From Candidatus Hydrogenedentota bacterium (GTDB lineage: Bacteria > Hydrogenedentota > Hydrogenedentia > Hydrogenedentales > SLHB01): DNA of 6,659 nucleotides. Within the stretch, counting starts at the first letter, position 1, and each line of letters begins with the position of its first letter. This document shows positions 1 through 6,423 of this stretch, one piece after another. Both the position numbers and the translations under genes were made by a program. The notes under the pieces were generated by a model that was given only the letters and a program-made list of their open reading frames with translations, did not search any database and was not told the DNA's origin. The stretch lies in contig JAKJDA010000143.1 of NCBI GenBank assembly GCA_022706165.1, positions 377 to 7,035 of the forward strand. The letters are read 5' to 3'.

Positions 1-1
1 C

Positions 2-880
2 AAGTTCGCGACCACCCCCGCCGCCATCAAAAAACGCTGCGAACAACTCGTCGCCTACGCGCATACGCAGGGACTCGAGGTCAATCTCGTCGCGGAAGAT
101 GCCTCGCGCGGAACCGTTCCGCTGGTGTGCGACCTGGCGGACTTCGCCGCGCACGCGGGGATCGAGCGGCTGTTCGTGTGCGACACGGTGGGCGCCGCAT
201 TGCCGACGCGCTTCTCGCAGCTGATCGAGGAGGTTGTCCGCGCAGCTTCGGGGCGATGCCAGACGGGCGTGCATTGTCACAACGACTTTGGCTTGGCCAC
301 GGCCAACACCTTGGCGGCCGTCGAGGCGGGCGCCGAAATCGTCAGCGTCACGGTGAACGGACTTGGCGAGCGCGCCGGCAATGCGCCGCTCCATGAAGTG
401 GCCCTGTCGCTGTCGCTCCTCGCCGGACGCAAACACGGAATCGACCCGCGCCAACTGCCGCGTCTCTCCGAACTGGCCGAAAAGGCGTCGGGCATGTTTC
501 TCTCGCCGCTTACGCCCATCGTGGGACGCAACGCGTTCCGGCACGAAAGCGGCATTCACGTGGACGGCCTGCTCAAGGCGTCGCGCGTCTACGAGGAACT
601 CGCCCCGGAGATCGTAGGCCGCACGCGGGAATTGGTCCTGGGCAAATCAACCGGCACGCATTATCTGCGCGCGTTGCTGCACGGCACGGCATATCCTTCC
701 GATGACGCCTTTCTGCGCCGTTTGCTCGATCGCGTGCGCCAAGAAGCGCTGGCGCATGACAAAAGCGCGGCGCGGCGCCTGCATGCCTCGCTGGATGCGC
801 ACTACCGAGACAATTTCGGATTTCCCCTGTCGCGGTTTTGGGAGCTGGCGGCTGAAATCGCCCGAGAAAAAACCTCGTGA
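2..880 (+). CDS. Homocitrate synthase / 2-isopropylmalate synthase family protein (NifV/AksA-like), 5'-truncated by window edge
   Basis: The reading frame is open from the first bases of the window to TGA at 878-880. It gives 292 residues of a protein whose family is usually about 380-400 residues, so roughly the first 90-100 residues, including the N-terminal catalytic Arg-Asp motif, lie upstream. Family enzymes condense acetyl-CoA with a 2-oxoacid (2-oxoglutarate to homocitrate, or 2-oxoisovalerate to isopropylmalate). Visible hallmarks of the HMGL-like TIM barrel are EDASR, the metal-binding HCHND at 272-286 followed by FGLATANTLAAVEAGA, VNGLGERAGN, and in the communication region ESGIHVDGLLK. 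The text resembles NifV more than LeuA, and there is no C-terminal LeuA regulatory domain. Odd point: the usual GKHSG is GKSTG (641-655), which loses a conserved histidine. A GTG at 125 is internal; conserved sequence continues upstream of it. The substrate cannot be read from sequence. The next gene is 45 nt downstream and encodes an enzyme for the following pathway step. Confidence 0.9.
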   Translation, partial: KFATTPAAIKKRCEQLVAYAHTQGLEVNLVAEDASRGTVPLVCDLADFAAHAGIERLFVCDTVGAALPTRFSQLIEEVVRAASGRCQTGVHCHNDFGLATANTLAAVEAGAEIVSVTVNGLGERAGNAPLHEVALSLSLLAGRKHGIDPRQLPRLSELAEKASGMFLSPLTPIVGRNAFRHESGIHVDGLLKASRVYEELAPEIVGRTRELVLGKSTGTHYLRALLHGTAYPSDDAFLRRLLDRVRQEALAHDKSAARRLHASLDAHYRDNFGFPLSRFWELAAEIAREKTS

Positions 881-916
881 ACGGCGCTGTTCCGGCAGGC
901 GCGACGCCGCCCCAAT

Positions 917-920
917 GAGG
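917..920 (+). promoter_or_regulatory. Shine-Dalgarno for the leuC-like gene
   Basis: GAGG lies 5 nt before the GTG at 926 and supports that codon as the start. The rest of the 45-nt gap (881-925) shows no convincing promoter or terminator. An ATG at 915 opens only a five-codon frame and is not the start. Confidence 0.55.
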
Positions 921-925
921 CCATT

Positions 926-2155
926 GTGCTGACTGAAATCTTGAAACGACACGATGCAGGGCCCGCTGCGGGAGCCTATCGCTGGTATGCGCCCGATCTG
1001 GCGCTGCTGCCGGAGTATGCCCTGGCGCTGATGGAAGATGACATCCGGCGGCGCGGCGGAATCGCCCTGTCGGCGGATCGCCTGTTGATCGCGGCGGACC
1101 ATTTCGCTCCTCCGGCCACGATAGAACGCGCCGCCATGTTGCGCATGGTCCAGGACCTCTGCGCGACAATGGGATGGGAGCCGCGCCTTTTCGAAGGCAT
1201 CTGCCATCAACTCCTGACGGAGGACGCGCGGACGCTTCCCGGAACGCTTATCATCGGAAGCGACAGCCACACCGTCACCGCGGGCGCGCTGGGCTGTTTT
1301 GCGGCGGGTTTCGGCAGCACGGATGTCTACGGCGCGCTGATCACGGGGAAAATCGCCCTGCGAGCGCCCCGTCTGATTCGGATCGTGATCGCCGGAAGCC
1401 TGCCGCCGGGCGTCATGGGCAAGGATGTCATTCTCGAACTCTTCCGCCGGTGCGGCGCGGAAAAACTGAATGGCGCCGGCATCGAATTCATCGACGAAAC
1501 CCGTTCGCGCATCTGCCAAAGCGACCGCTTCGCAATCTGCAACCTGATCGCGGAATGCGGCGCCGAGGCGGCGTTGTTCCTGCCCGACGATGTCACCGAG
1601 GCGTTTTTGGCGGAACGCGACGGAAACGCGCCCCCTCTTCCGGGCATTGCGGAAGAGTCGTACGATGAGGAAATCGTCATCGACGCGGAGGCGCTTGAAC
1701 CGCTCGTGGCCCTGCCGGGCAGTCCGTTCCGCGTGGCGGCGTTGCGCGCATACGAAGGCCTGCCGCTGCATCAAGTCTTCCTGGGTTCGTGCGCCGCTGG
1801 ACGGCTCGAAGATTTCGCCGTCGCGGCGGCAATCCTCGATGGGCGCCGTGTCGCCCCCGGCCTGAAGGCCATCGCGATCCCTGCCAGCGCGAAAGTCTAT
1901 CTGGCCGCGCTGGAGGCGGGCTACATCGCAACGCTGGTCGCTGCGGGCGTGTGCATCGGCAATCCGAGCTGTGGTCCGTGTGGCGCCATCGACAAGGGCG
2001 TTCTGGCCCCTGGCGAGCGTTGCGCCGCCACCATAAATCGCAACTACGAGGGCCGCATGGGCGCTCCGGACGCCGAAATCTATCTCGTGAACGCGGCGGC
2101 GGCGGCGGCGGCCATGGCGACGGGAAAACTAACGGACCCGAGGAAATTGTTGTGA
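926..2155 (+). CDS. Aconitase-family hydro-lyase large subunit (3-isopropylmalate dehydratase / homoaconitase LeuC-like)
   Basis: The protein has 409 residues, close to the shorter archaeal-type LeuC/homoaconitase large subunits (about 420). The family isomerises the product of the preceding synthase (isopropylmalate or homocitrate) by dehydration and rehydration on a [4Fe-4S] cluster, acting with a small LeuD subunit in the cytoplasm. Visible features are ADHFAPP with the catalytic-region DHF at residues 58-60, GICHQ, SDSHT at 112-116, cluster cysteines C289 (in GSC), C349 and C352 (CGPC), and the substrate-binding NRNYEGR at 371-377. The three ligands are intact, so a working cluster is expected. 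Odd points: the normally strict GSCTN is GSCAA, and the TCT after SDSH is TVT. An Ala7 run near the C terminus is encoded by a GCG repeat. The start is GTG, chosen for its Shine-Dalgarno and because LTEILKRHDAG matches the usual LeuC N terminus. The stop overlaps the ATG of the small-subunit gene by one base, which suggests translational coupling of the two subunits. Confidence 0.93.
   Translation: MLTEILKRHDAGPAAGAYRWYAPDLALLPEYALALMEDDIRRRGGIALSADRLLIAADHFAPPATIERAAMLRMVQDLCATMGWEPRLFEGICHQLLTEDARTLPGTLIIGSDSHTVTAGALGCFAAGFGSTDVYGALITGKIALRAPRLIRIVIAGSLPPGVMGKDVILELFRRCGAEKLNGAGIEFIDETRSRICQSDRFAICNLIAECGAEAALFLPDDVTEAFLAERDGNAPPLPGIAEESYDEEIVIDAEALEPLVALPGSPFRVAALRAYEGLPLHQVFLGSCAAGRLEDFAVAAAILDGRRVAPGLKAIAIPASAKVYLAALEAGYIATLVAAGVCIGNPSCGPCGAIDKGVLAPGERCAATINRNYEGRMGAPDAEIYLVNAAAAAAAMATGKLTDPRKLL
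2093..2113 (+). repeat. GCG trinucleotide run (Ala7)
   Basis: Six GCG codons followed by GCC encode seven consecutive alanines in a naturally Ala-rich helix near the C terminus of the LeuC-like protein. It is a short tandem repeat that could slip by whole codons without breaking the frame. Confidence 0.8.
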
Positions 2156-2658
2156 TGGAAGTCATCGAAGGCGCCGCGCTGGTCCTGGGCGACGACGTCA
2201 ATACGGACATCCTGCAGCCGTCGCGCTACTTTTCGCTCGAGGCCCGGCGCCGCGTAGCCGGCGTGCTTGCCGGGCAGCGCGAAAGAGGAACGCTTGCAGG
2301 AATCGTCATCTTGGCGGGCCGCAATTTCGGCGTTGGATCGAGTCGCGAGTCCGTGGCGCGCGGCATGATTGAAGCGGGCGTCGCAGCGATCGCTGCCGCG
2401 AGCGTCTCTCGCATTTTTCTTCGCAACGCCGTCAATCGCGGGCTACCCATCGCGGCAGGACTCGATCGTGCGGCGTGTGCCACGATAGCGACCGGGGATC
2501 GTGTCGCGCTGGACCTGCGCGCACAGCGGGTGATCTGCACGAGCCGTTCGGTTTTGGCGGCGGTCGATCCGCTCGATCCGTACCTAGCCGCCGTGCTTCA
2601 TGCGGGCGGGCTGCTGCCGTATCTGGAGAGCGTATGCGACACATCGACGTCGCCGTGA
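2155..2658 (+). CDS. Aconitase-family hydro-lyase small subunit (LeuD / homoaconitase small subunit-like)
   Basis: The protein has 167 residues, normal for archaeal-type LeuD/HacB (about 160-170). It is the swivelling domain that closes over the Fe-S cluster of the large subunit and supplies substrate-recognition residues. Visible features are the N-terminal GDDVNTDILQPSRY, GRNFGVGSSRE with the active-site SSRE around residues 62-65, and the IFLRNAVNRGLPI segment. Odd points: the loop known to set substrate chain specificity (YLRM, YLRT or YLRL in characterised relatives) reads YFSL at residues 25-28, so the loop arginine is lost. The usual GCGSSRE has Val60 for Cys. These changes suggest a substrate other than isopropylmalate or homocitrate. 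The ATG overlaps the large-subunit TGA by one base. A GTG immediately before it in the same frame is an alternative start, and GAGGA at 2140-2144 serves either. The 3' end overlaps the next gene by 25 bp. Confidence 0.92.
   Translation: MEVIEGAALVLGDDVNTDILQPSRYFSLEARRRVAGVLAGQRERGTLAGIVILAGRNFGVGSSRESVARGMIEAGVAAIAAASVSRIFLRNAVNRGLPIAAGLDRAACATIATGDRVALDLRAQRVICTSRSVLAAVDPLDPYLAAVLHAGGLLPYLESVCDTSTSP
2625..2628 (+). promoter_or_regulatory. Shine-Dalgarno for the FAD oxidoreductase gene
   Basis: GGAG lies 5 nt before the ATG at 2634, inside the end of the leuD-like gene. It decides the start of the FAD enzyme against an upstream in-frame ATG at 2475, whose translation has no family resemblance. 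Confidence 0.6.
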
Positions 2659-3863
2659 TCGGAGCGGGCCCCGCCGGGCTCGCCGCCGCCGTTCGCGCAC
2701 GATGGGTAAAAGCCTATCGCGGCGTGCCCTGTTCGGTTGCCGTGTTCGATCCCGCGCCGGCGGGCGGATTGGCCGCGCTGGGCGCACCGCGATTGACAGG
2801 CCCGACGCCCCTTCCGCTCATCCAAAATCTCCTGAACGAGATGCGCACGCTCTCGCTGTCTATTACGCCCGCGCCCGTCGACGCGATCCGCCGCGCGGGC
2901 TTTCGATGGGCGCTCGAAAGCGAGGGGCGCGAATGCTGTCGCGCGCGCGCCGTCGTGCTGGCCACGGGATTGCGCCGGCTTGCCAACGAAGCCGATTATT
3001 TTCGCAAGGGCCTGTCGTTGACCCACAACGGCTACGACGACATTCCGCGGCATCTGGAAGCATTGTGCGCGGGCCGCAACGTGCGGGATGTGTTGATCAT
3101 CGGCAACGCAAAAACGGAAAATCTGCTGCCCGTCGTAAACGCCGTTCGCCGGCGCCGGCCCGAAACGCGTTTCACCTTTCTCTTGAACGAATCGCCTTCG
3201 GACGCCCTGCGCCGCCGATTCCAAAACGAGAACGTCCTTTTCGGCCGCGCCGCGCGTTTTTCCGGCGCGTCCGATCTGGAAGAGGCGATATGCGAGTGTG
3301 GCGCGGAGCGGATCGCTTTTCCATGTCAATTGGCGTTCGTGGACTACGTGGCTTTTGAGATCAAGCCGGAGCGGACCGTTGCGGCGGAAGGTCTCGCACG
3401 CGACGCGCATGGCTTCGTCGTTATTCAACGCGACGGCGCGACGAATCTTCCGGGCGTTTTCGCGGCAGGCGACGCGACCGGCATGCTGGCAATGGCGCTC
3501 AAGGCGATCGCGGAGGGGTCCATCGCCGGATTCGCCGCCTATCGGCATGTATTCAGCCAAAAATTCGGATGCGCCGCGCCGCTCTTTGCCTATGCCGCCG
3601 TTGACGCTCCCCTTGTGCCCGAGGCGAGCGATTACCCCGACGTGAACGACTCCGATCTGATTGAGCCGTTGGCCCCGATGGATTTCGCCCCGGAAGCGCT
3701 TGCCCGCGACGCGGAGCCGTTTTTCAAAAACGGCCCTGCGACGACGTATGGAGCTCTGCGGCGCGCATTGGGAGAGGAAAAGGCGCGAGACCTGCTCTGG
3801 CGGATGTTGGACGCAAAGTGGTGCACGATTCAGCCGAGGGAGGACGCCGCCGGTGACGCATGA
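2634..3863 (+). CDS. FAD-dependent pyridine-nucleotide-disulfide-oxidoreductase-fold protein (thioredoxin-reductase-like, no CxxC) with C-terminal extension
   Basis: The protein has 409 residues. An FAD-binding Rossmann motif GAGPAG is at residues 10-15, VLATG at about 108-112, and the second FAD motif AAGDATG ends near residue 283, in the order of low-molecular-weight thioredoxin reductases and YpdA/ferredoxin-NADP reductase-like proteins. Between them lies the inserted NAD(P)H domain, but its nucleotide-binding loop is GNAKTE (157-162) in place of the usual GxGxxG/A, so NAD(P)H binding is doubtful or altered. The CxxC redox pair of true thioredoxin reductases is absent; only one Cys (in ALCAGRN) is near that region. 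After about residue 300 there are roughly 100 extra residues. Their last part (FFKNGP to the C terminus) looks helical, possibly a small winged-helix-like module, though that is a guess. The exact reaction is unknown; it could supply or remove electrons for a pathway intermediate. The start is ATG with GGAG 5 nt upstream. The gene overlaps leuD-like by 25 bp and the luxE-like gene by 11 bp, so it belongs to the operon. Confidence 0.85.
   Translation: MRHIDVAVIGAGPAGLAAAVRARWVKAYRGVPCSVAVFDPAPAGGLAALGAPRLTGPTPLPLIQNLLNEMRTLSLSITPAPVDAIRRAGFRWALESEGRECCRARAVVLATGLRRLANEADYFRKGLSLTHNGYDDIPRHLEALCAGRNVRDVLIIGNAKTENLLPVVNAVRRRRPETRFTFLLNESPSDALRRRFQNENVLFGRAARFSGASDLEEAICECGAERIAFPCQLAFVDYVAFEIKPERTVAAEGLARDAHGFVVIQRDGATNLPGVFAAGDATGMLAMALKAIAEGSIAGFAAYRHVFSQKFGCAAPLFAYAAVDAPLVPEASDYPDVNDSDLIEPLAPMDFAPEALARDAEPFFKNGPATTYGALRRALGEEKARDLLWRMLDAKWCTIQPREDAAGDA
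3838..3843 (+). promoter_or_regulatory. Shine-Dalgarno for the luxE-like gene
   Basis: GGGAGG inside the end of the FAD enzyme gene lies 9 nt before GTG 3853. It supports this GTG as the start; the nearby ATG at 3860 is in a different frame. Confidence 0.6.
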
Positions 3864-4968
3864 TTGGGGCGAAGCGCTTTTCGCGGAGATTGCCGCGTTC
3901 CTCGCCGAAGGCCGGAGCGACGAGGAGCGCTTCACGGAACTCGCGTTTGCGTTGGCGCGGCTGCAATACGCGCACGTCCCGCTGTACCGCGGATGGTGCG
4001 ATGCACGCGGCGCGCGCCTGGACCGGCTGAATGCCGTGGACGAGATTCCCGCGCTGCCGACCGAGGCGTTCAAGCGAACCGAGCTGCACATCGCGCCGGA
4101 CGCCATCGTGCGGCGGTTCCACACCTCCGGCACGACCGGCGGCGCGGGGCACAAAGGCGTTTCGTGTTTCAGCCGCGCCGATCTTGCCCTGATGGACGCG
4201 GCGATCGACGTCAACGCGACGCGTTATCTTTTCCCCGATCACGCACAGCGCCGGACCGCGATTTTTGTGCTCGCCCCCGCGCCGGCCATGGCCCCGCATA
4301 TGATTATGGTTTACGGCATGGAACGTCTCGTTCGGCGATACGGGATCGCGGACAGCGATTTTTTTCTTGGCCCGTCCGGGCTTGAGACGGACCGCCTCGA
4401 ACGCGCTCTTGATGCGGCATGCGTCGCCGGGACGCCGGTGACGCTGATCGGCGCGACCTTGGGTTTTGTCCGTCTGTTCGACGACTTTCATGCGCGCGGT
4501 AAACGGTTTCCGCTGCCGCCGGCGAGCCGCGTCATGGACGCTGGAGGATTCAAGGGAAAGCGTGAGGAAACGCGCCGGGAAGCCATGCTGGATTCCTTCC
4601 GTCATTTTTTGGACGCGCCGCCCGAACGATGCGTGAATTTGCTGGGAATGACCGAACTCGCAAGCCAATTCTACGACGACAATGTGGCGGCGCACGCGGA
4701 ATCCCGCCCTTGCCGCGAAGGAAAGCAAAACGCGCCGTGGACGCGAACGCGCGCGGTCGATCCGCAAACGCTGCGCGTTTTGCCCCACGGAAGCATCGGC
4801 ATCCTGCGCCATCTCGATCTGGCCAATGGAGGACACCCCTTCGCTGTGCAGACCGACGATATCGGCTTCACGACCCCGGAAGGGTTTCACGCACTCGGAC
4901 GCCCCGACGCCGTTGAAGCGCGCGGATGCAGCGTGACCGTGGACGAACTCGCCCAACAACGGAGATGA
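3853..4968 (+). CDS. LuxE-family acyl-protein synthetase (acyl-activating, adenylate-forming)
   Basis: The protein has 371 residues, matching LuxE (about 370-380). In the known family, LuxE activates a carboxylic acid with ATP as an acyl-adenylate, moves the acyl group to its own C-terminal cysteine, and hands it to LuxC for reduction. Visible features are the phosphate-binding TSGTTG at residues 91-96, an MDAGGFKGKR segment, GMTEL at 265-269 followed by ASQFYD (the adenylate-forming core signature), and near the C terminus RGCSV with Cys359 in the position expected for the acylated cysteine of LuxE. All key elements look intact, so an active enzyme is expected. No membrane segment or signal peptide is evident. 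The substrate acid is not readable: LuxE of luminous bacteria takes tetradecanoate, but this gene's neighbours point to a product of 2-oxoacid elongation (inference). The start is GTG, overlapping the previous gene by 11 bp; the next gene starts 3 nt after the stop. Confidence 0.9.
   Translation: MTHDWGEALFAEIAAFLAEGRSDEERFTELAFALARLQYAHVPLYRGWCDARGARLDRLNAVDEIPALPTEAFKRTELHIAPDAIVRRFHTSGTTGGAGHKGVSCFSRADLALMDAAIDVNATRYLFPDHAQRRTAIFVLAPAPAMAPHMIMVYGMERLVRRYGIADSDFFLGPSGLETDRLERALDAACVAGTPVTLIGATLGFVRLFDDFHARGKRFPLPPASRVMDAGGFKGKREETRREAMLDSFRHFLDAPPERCVNLLGMTELASQFYDDNVAAHAESRPCREGKQNAPWTRTRAVDPQTLRVLPHGSIGILRHLDLANGGHPFAVQTDDIGFTTPEGFHALGRPDAVEARGCSVTVDELAQQRR
4961..4964 (+). promoter_or_regulatory. 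Shine-Dalgarno for the luxC-like gene
   Basis: GGAG within the last codons of the luxE-like gene lies 7 nt before GTG 4972, fixing that codon as the luxC-like start and tying translation of the two partners together. Confidence 0.6.
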
Positions 4969-4971
4969 ACC

Positions 4972-6423
4972 GTGCCGAAATCCGCTGTCCAGCTCGACGC
5001 CTTTTATCTGCCCGAGGATTTTGCGCCGCCGCATCCACTTGAACGACACGAGACGTCGCTCTCCGGCTCTCTCGCGCTGCAGCAACTGCACGCGACACCG
5101 GAACTCGTCGCGGCGTTGGCGCGGCACGTAAAGCAAGCGGGGCGCGAGGTTCTGCGCGCCATGCCGATCCAAAAAATCGTGCACGCGCTCGACATGGCCG
5201 CCGAGGAGTGGCTGGAGCGCCGGGCTCCCGATTATGACGCCGTCATCGACGCGATGGCCGCGGTCACCGGATTTTCGCGTGAAATGGTCTGCGAATCCGT
5301 CCGCATCGAACAGCATTCTTCGCGGGCGGATGACATGTGGCGAGCGCTCGCGAACGAATTCGGCGATCCGTCCGTGTTGGACAAATTCGTCTGGCGGCCC
5401 GAAGCGAAGGGTTATGTGCGGGCTTGCGGTCCCGACCTGACGCTGGCGTTATCGCCGGGCAACATCCCTGCGTTGAGTCATCTGCCGTTCATGCGCGCCC
5501 TGCTGGTGAAATCGCCGATCCTGTGCAAGCCCTCGGCCAGCGAGCCCGTGTATGCCGCCGCGTATGCACGATCCCTGGCGCGTTGTCTTCCCGAGCTGGC
5601 CCGCTGCATGGCGGTGATCTATTGGCATGGCGGCGACGAATCCCTCGAAAACGCCGCGTTTCAAGAAGCCGGCGCCGTGATCGCCTTCGGTTCCGCGGAA
5701 ACCTGCGCTTCCATCTCCTCGCGCGTGCCTCCTGGCGCAAGGCTGATCTTGCACGGCCACAAGCTTGGATTCGTCGTCGTCGATGCAGCAGCGGTCCATG
5801 CCGCGAACCGGGACGATCTGGCCGCCCGCCTCGCCTACGACGCCGCCATGTTCGATCAGCAGGCGTGCCTGTCGCCGCATTGGATATTCGTGATCGAGAA
5901 AGACGGCGAAGAAGCCGCGCAACTCGCTGCGGCGCTGACCACGGCCTTGCGCGCCATCGAAACGGTCCTGCCGCGCGGCGCGGCCACGATCGCCGAATCG
6001 GTGCGCTATTGCCAAGCGGCGGACGACGCCGAACTCGCTGCCGCGATGGGGGAGCCGACGCGTCTCTTCTCCAGCAGGGACGGCGACCGTTTTCTGGTTC
6101 TCCTCGATCGGCGGCGTCCGTTGCGGCCGAGCTGTCTCGGGCGCGCAATCACGATAGTTCCCGTCAGCGGGATCGAAGAGATCGAAACGCTTCTGCGTCC
6201 GTTCCTGGGTTACTTCCAGAACGTTGCGATCGAGGCCGCTCCCCCGGAAAGCATGGACATCGCCGAGCGTCTTGCATGGCTGGGCGCAACCCGGGTATGC
6301 CGTCCGGGCCGCATGGCCTGTCCCTCCATGATGTGGCATCACGACGGCCTTCCCTGTTTGGAGGCGATGGTGCGCTATTGCGACTGGGAAGGGCAGGACG
6401 GAGCTGCCTCGCAGATTTCCTGA
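4972..6423 (+). CDS. LuxC-family acyl-CoA / acyl-protein reductase
   Basis: The protein has 483 residues, normal for LuxC (about 480). Family members reduce an activated acyl group, delivered as acyl-LuxE or acyl-CoA, to the aldehyde with NADPH through a thioester on a catalytic cysteine, in an aldehyde-dehydrogenase-like fold. Visible features are SPGN at residues 161-164 with IPALSHLPF following, KPSASEP starting at Lys186 (cofactor-binding region), HGHKLGFVVV, the catalytic motif DQQACLSP with Cys299, and the C-terminal CPSMMWHHDG (HHDG 456-459) ending in a VRYCDWE segment typical of the family. The active site therefore looks complete. GTG start with GGAG 7 nt upstream, 3 nt after the LuxE-like stop, supports a LuxC-LuxE complex. 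No LuxA, LuxB or LuxD gene is in the window, so the aldehyde is probably a metabolite rather than a luciferase substrate (inference). The last 49 bp overlap a convergent gene. Confidence 0.92.
   Translation: MPKSAVQLDAFYLPEDFAPPHPLERHETSLSGSLALQQLHATPELVAALARHVKQAGREVLRAMPIQKIVHALDMAAEEWLERRAPDYDAVIDAMAAVTGFSREMVCESVRIEQHSSRADDMWRALANEFGDPSVLDKFVWRPEAKGYVRACGPDLTLALSPGNIPALSHLPFMRALLVKSPILCKPSASEPVYAAAYARSLARCLPELARCMAVIYWHGGDESLENAAFQEAGAVIAFGSAETCASISSRVPPGARLILHGHKLGFVVVDAAAVHAANRDDLAARLAYDAAMFDQQACLSPHWIFVIEKDGEEAAQLAAALTTALRAIETVLPRGAATIAESVRYCQAADDAELAAAMGEPTRLFSSRDGDRFLVLLDRRRPLRPSCLGRAITIVPVSGIEEIETLLRPFLGYFQNVAIEAAPPESMDIAERLAWLGATRVCRPGRMACPSMMWHHDGLPCLEAMVRYCDWEGQDGAASQIS

Noticed and set aside
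2..880. Nitrogenase nifV
   Set aside because: The resemblance to NifV is real, but no nif gene is nearby and the neighbours point to another pathway, so the symbol was not assigned.
881..925. Promoter or terminator in the 45-nt gap after the synthase
   Set aside because: Only a weak 4-bp GGCG/CGCC dyad is seen, with no T-run and no clear -35/-10 pair.
915..932. Five-codon ATG leader frame before the leuC-like gene
   Set aside because: It is too short, has no regulatory codon pattern, and overlaps the better supported GTG start.
2475..2633. N-terminal extension of the FAD protein from an upstream in-frame ATG
   Set aside because: The extra residues lie within the leuD-like gene, lack family resemblance, and the ATG at 2634 has a good Shine-Dalgarno directly before the FAD motif.
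926..2658. Ordinary leucine operon leuCD
   Set aside because: No leuB or LeuA regulatory domain is present; the specificity loop and GSCTN motif differ, and the genes are embedded with FAD, LuxE and LuxC genes.
2598..4214. Long antisense open frame (also at 647-1774, 3724-5316 and 5449-6510 minus)
   Set aside because: These lie opposite strongly supported genes in GC-rich DNA, have biased Arg/Ala/Gly-rich composition and no recognisable motif.
3853..6423. Bioluminescence (lux) operon
   Set aside because: Only LuxE- and LuxC-type genes are present; no LuxA, LuxB or LuxD, and these families occur widely without luciferase.
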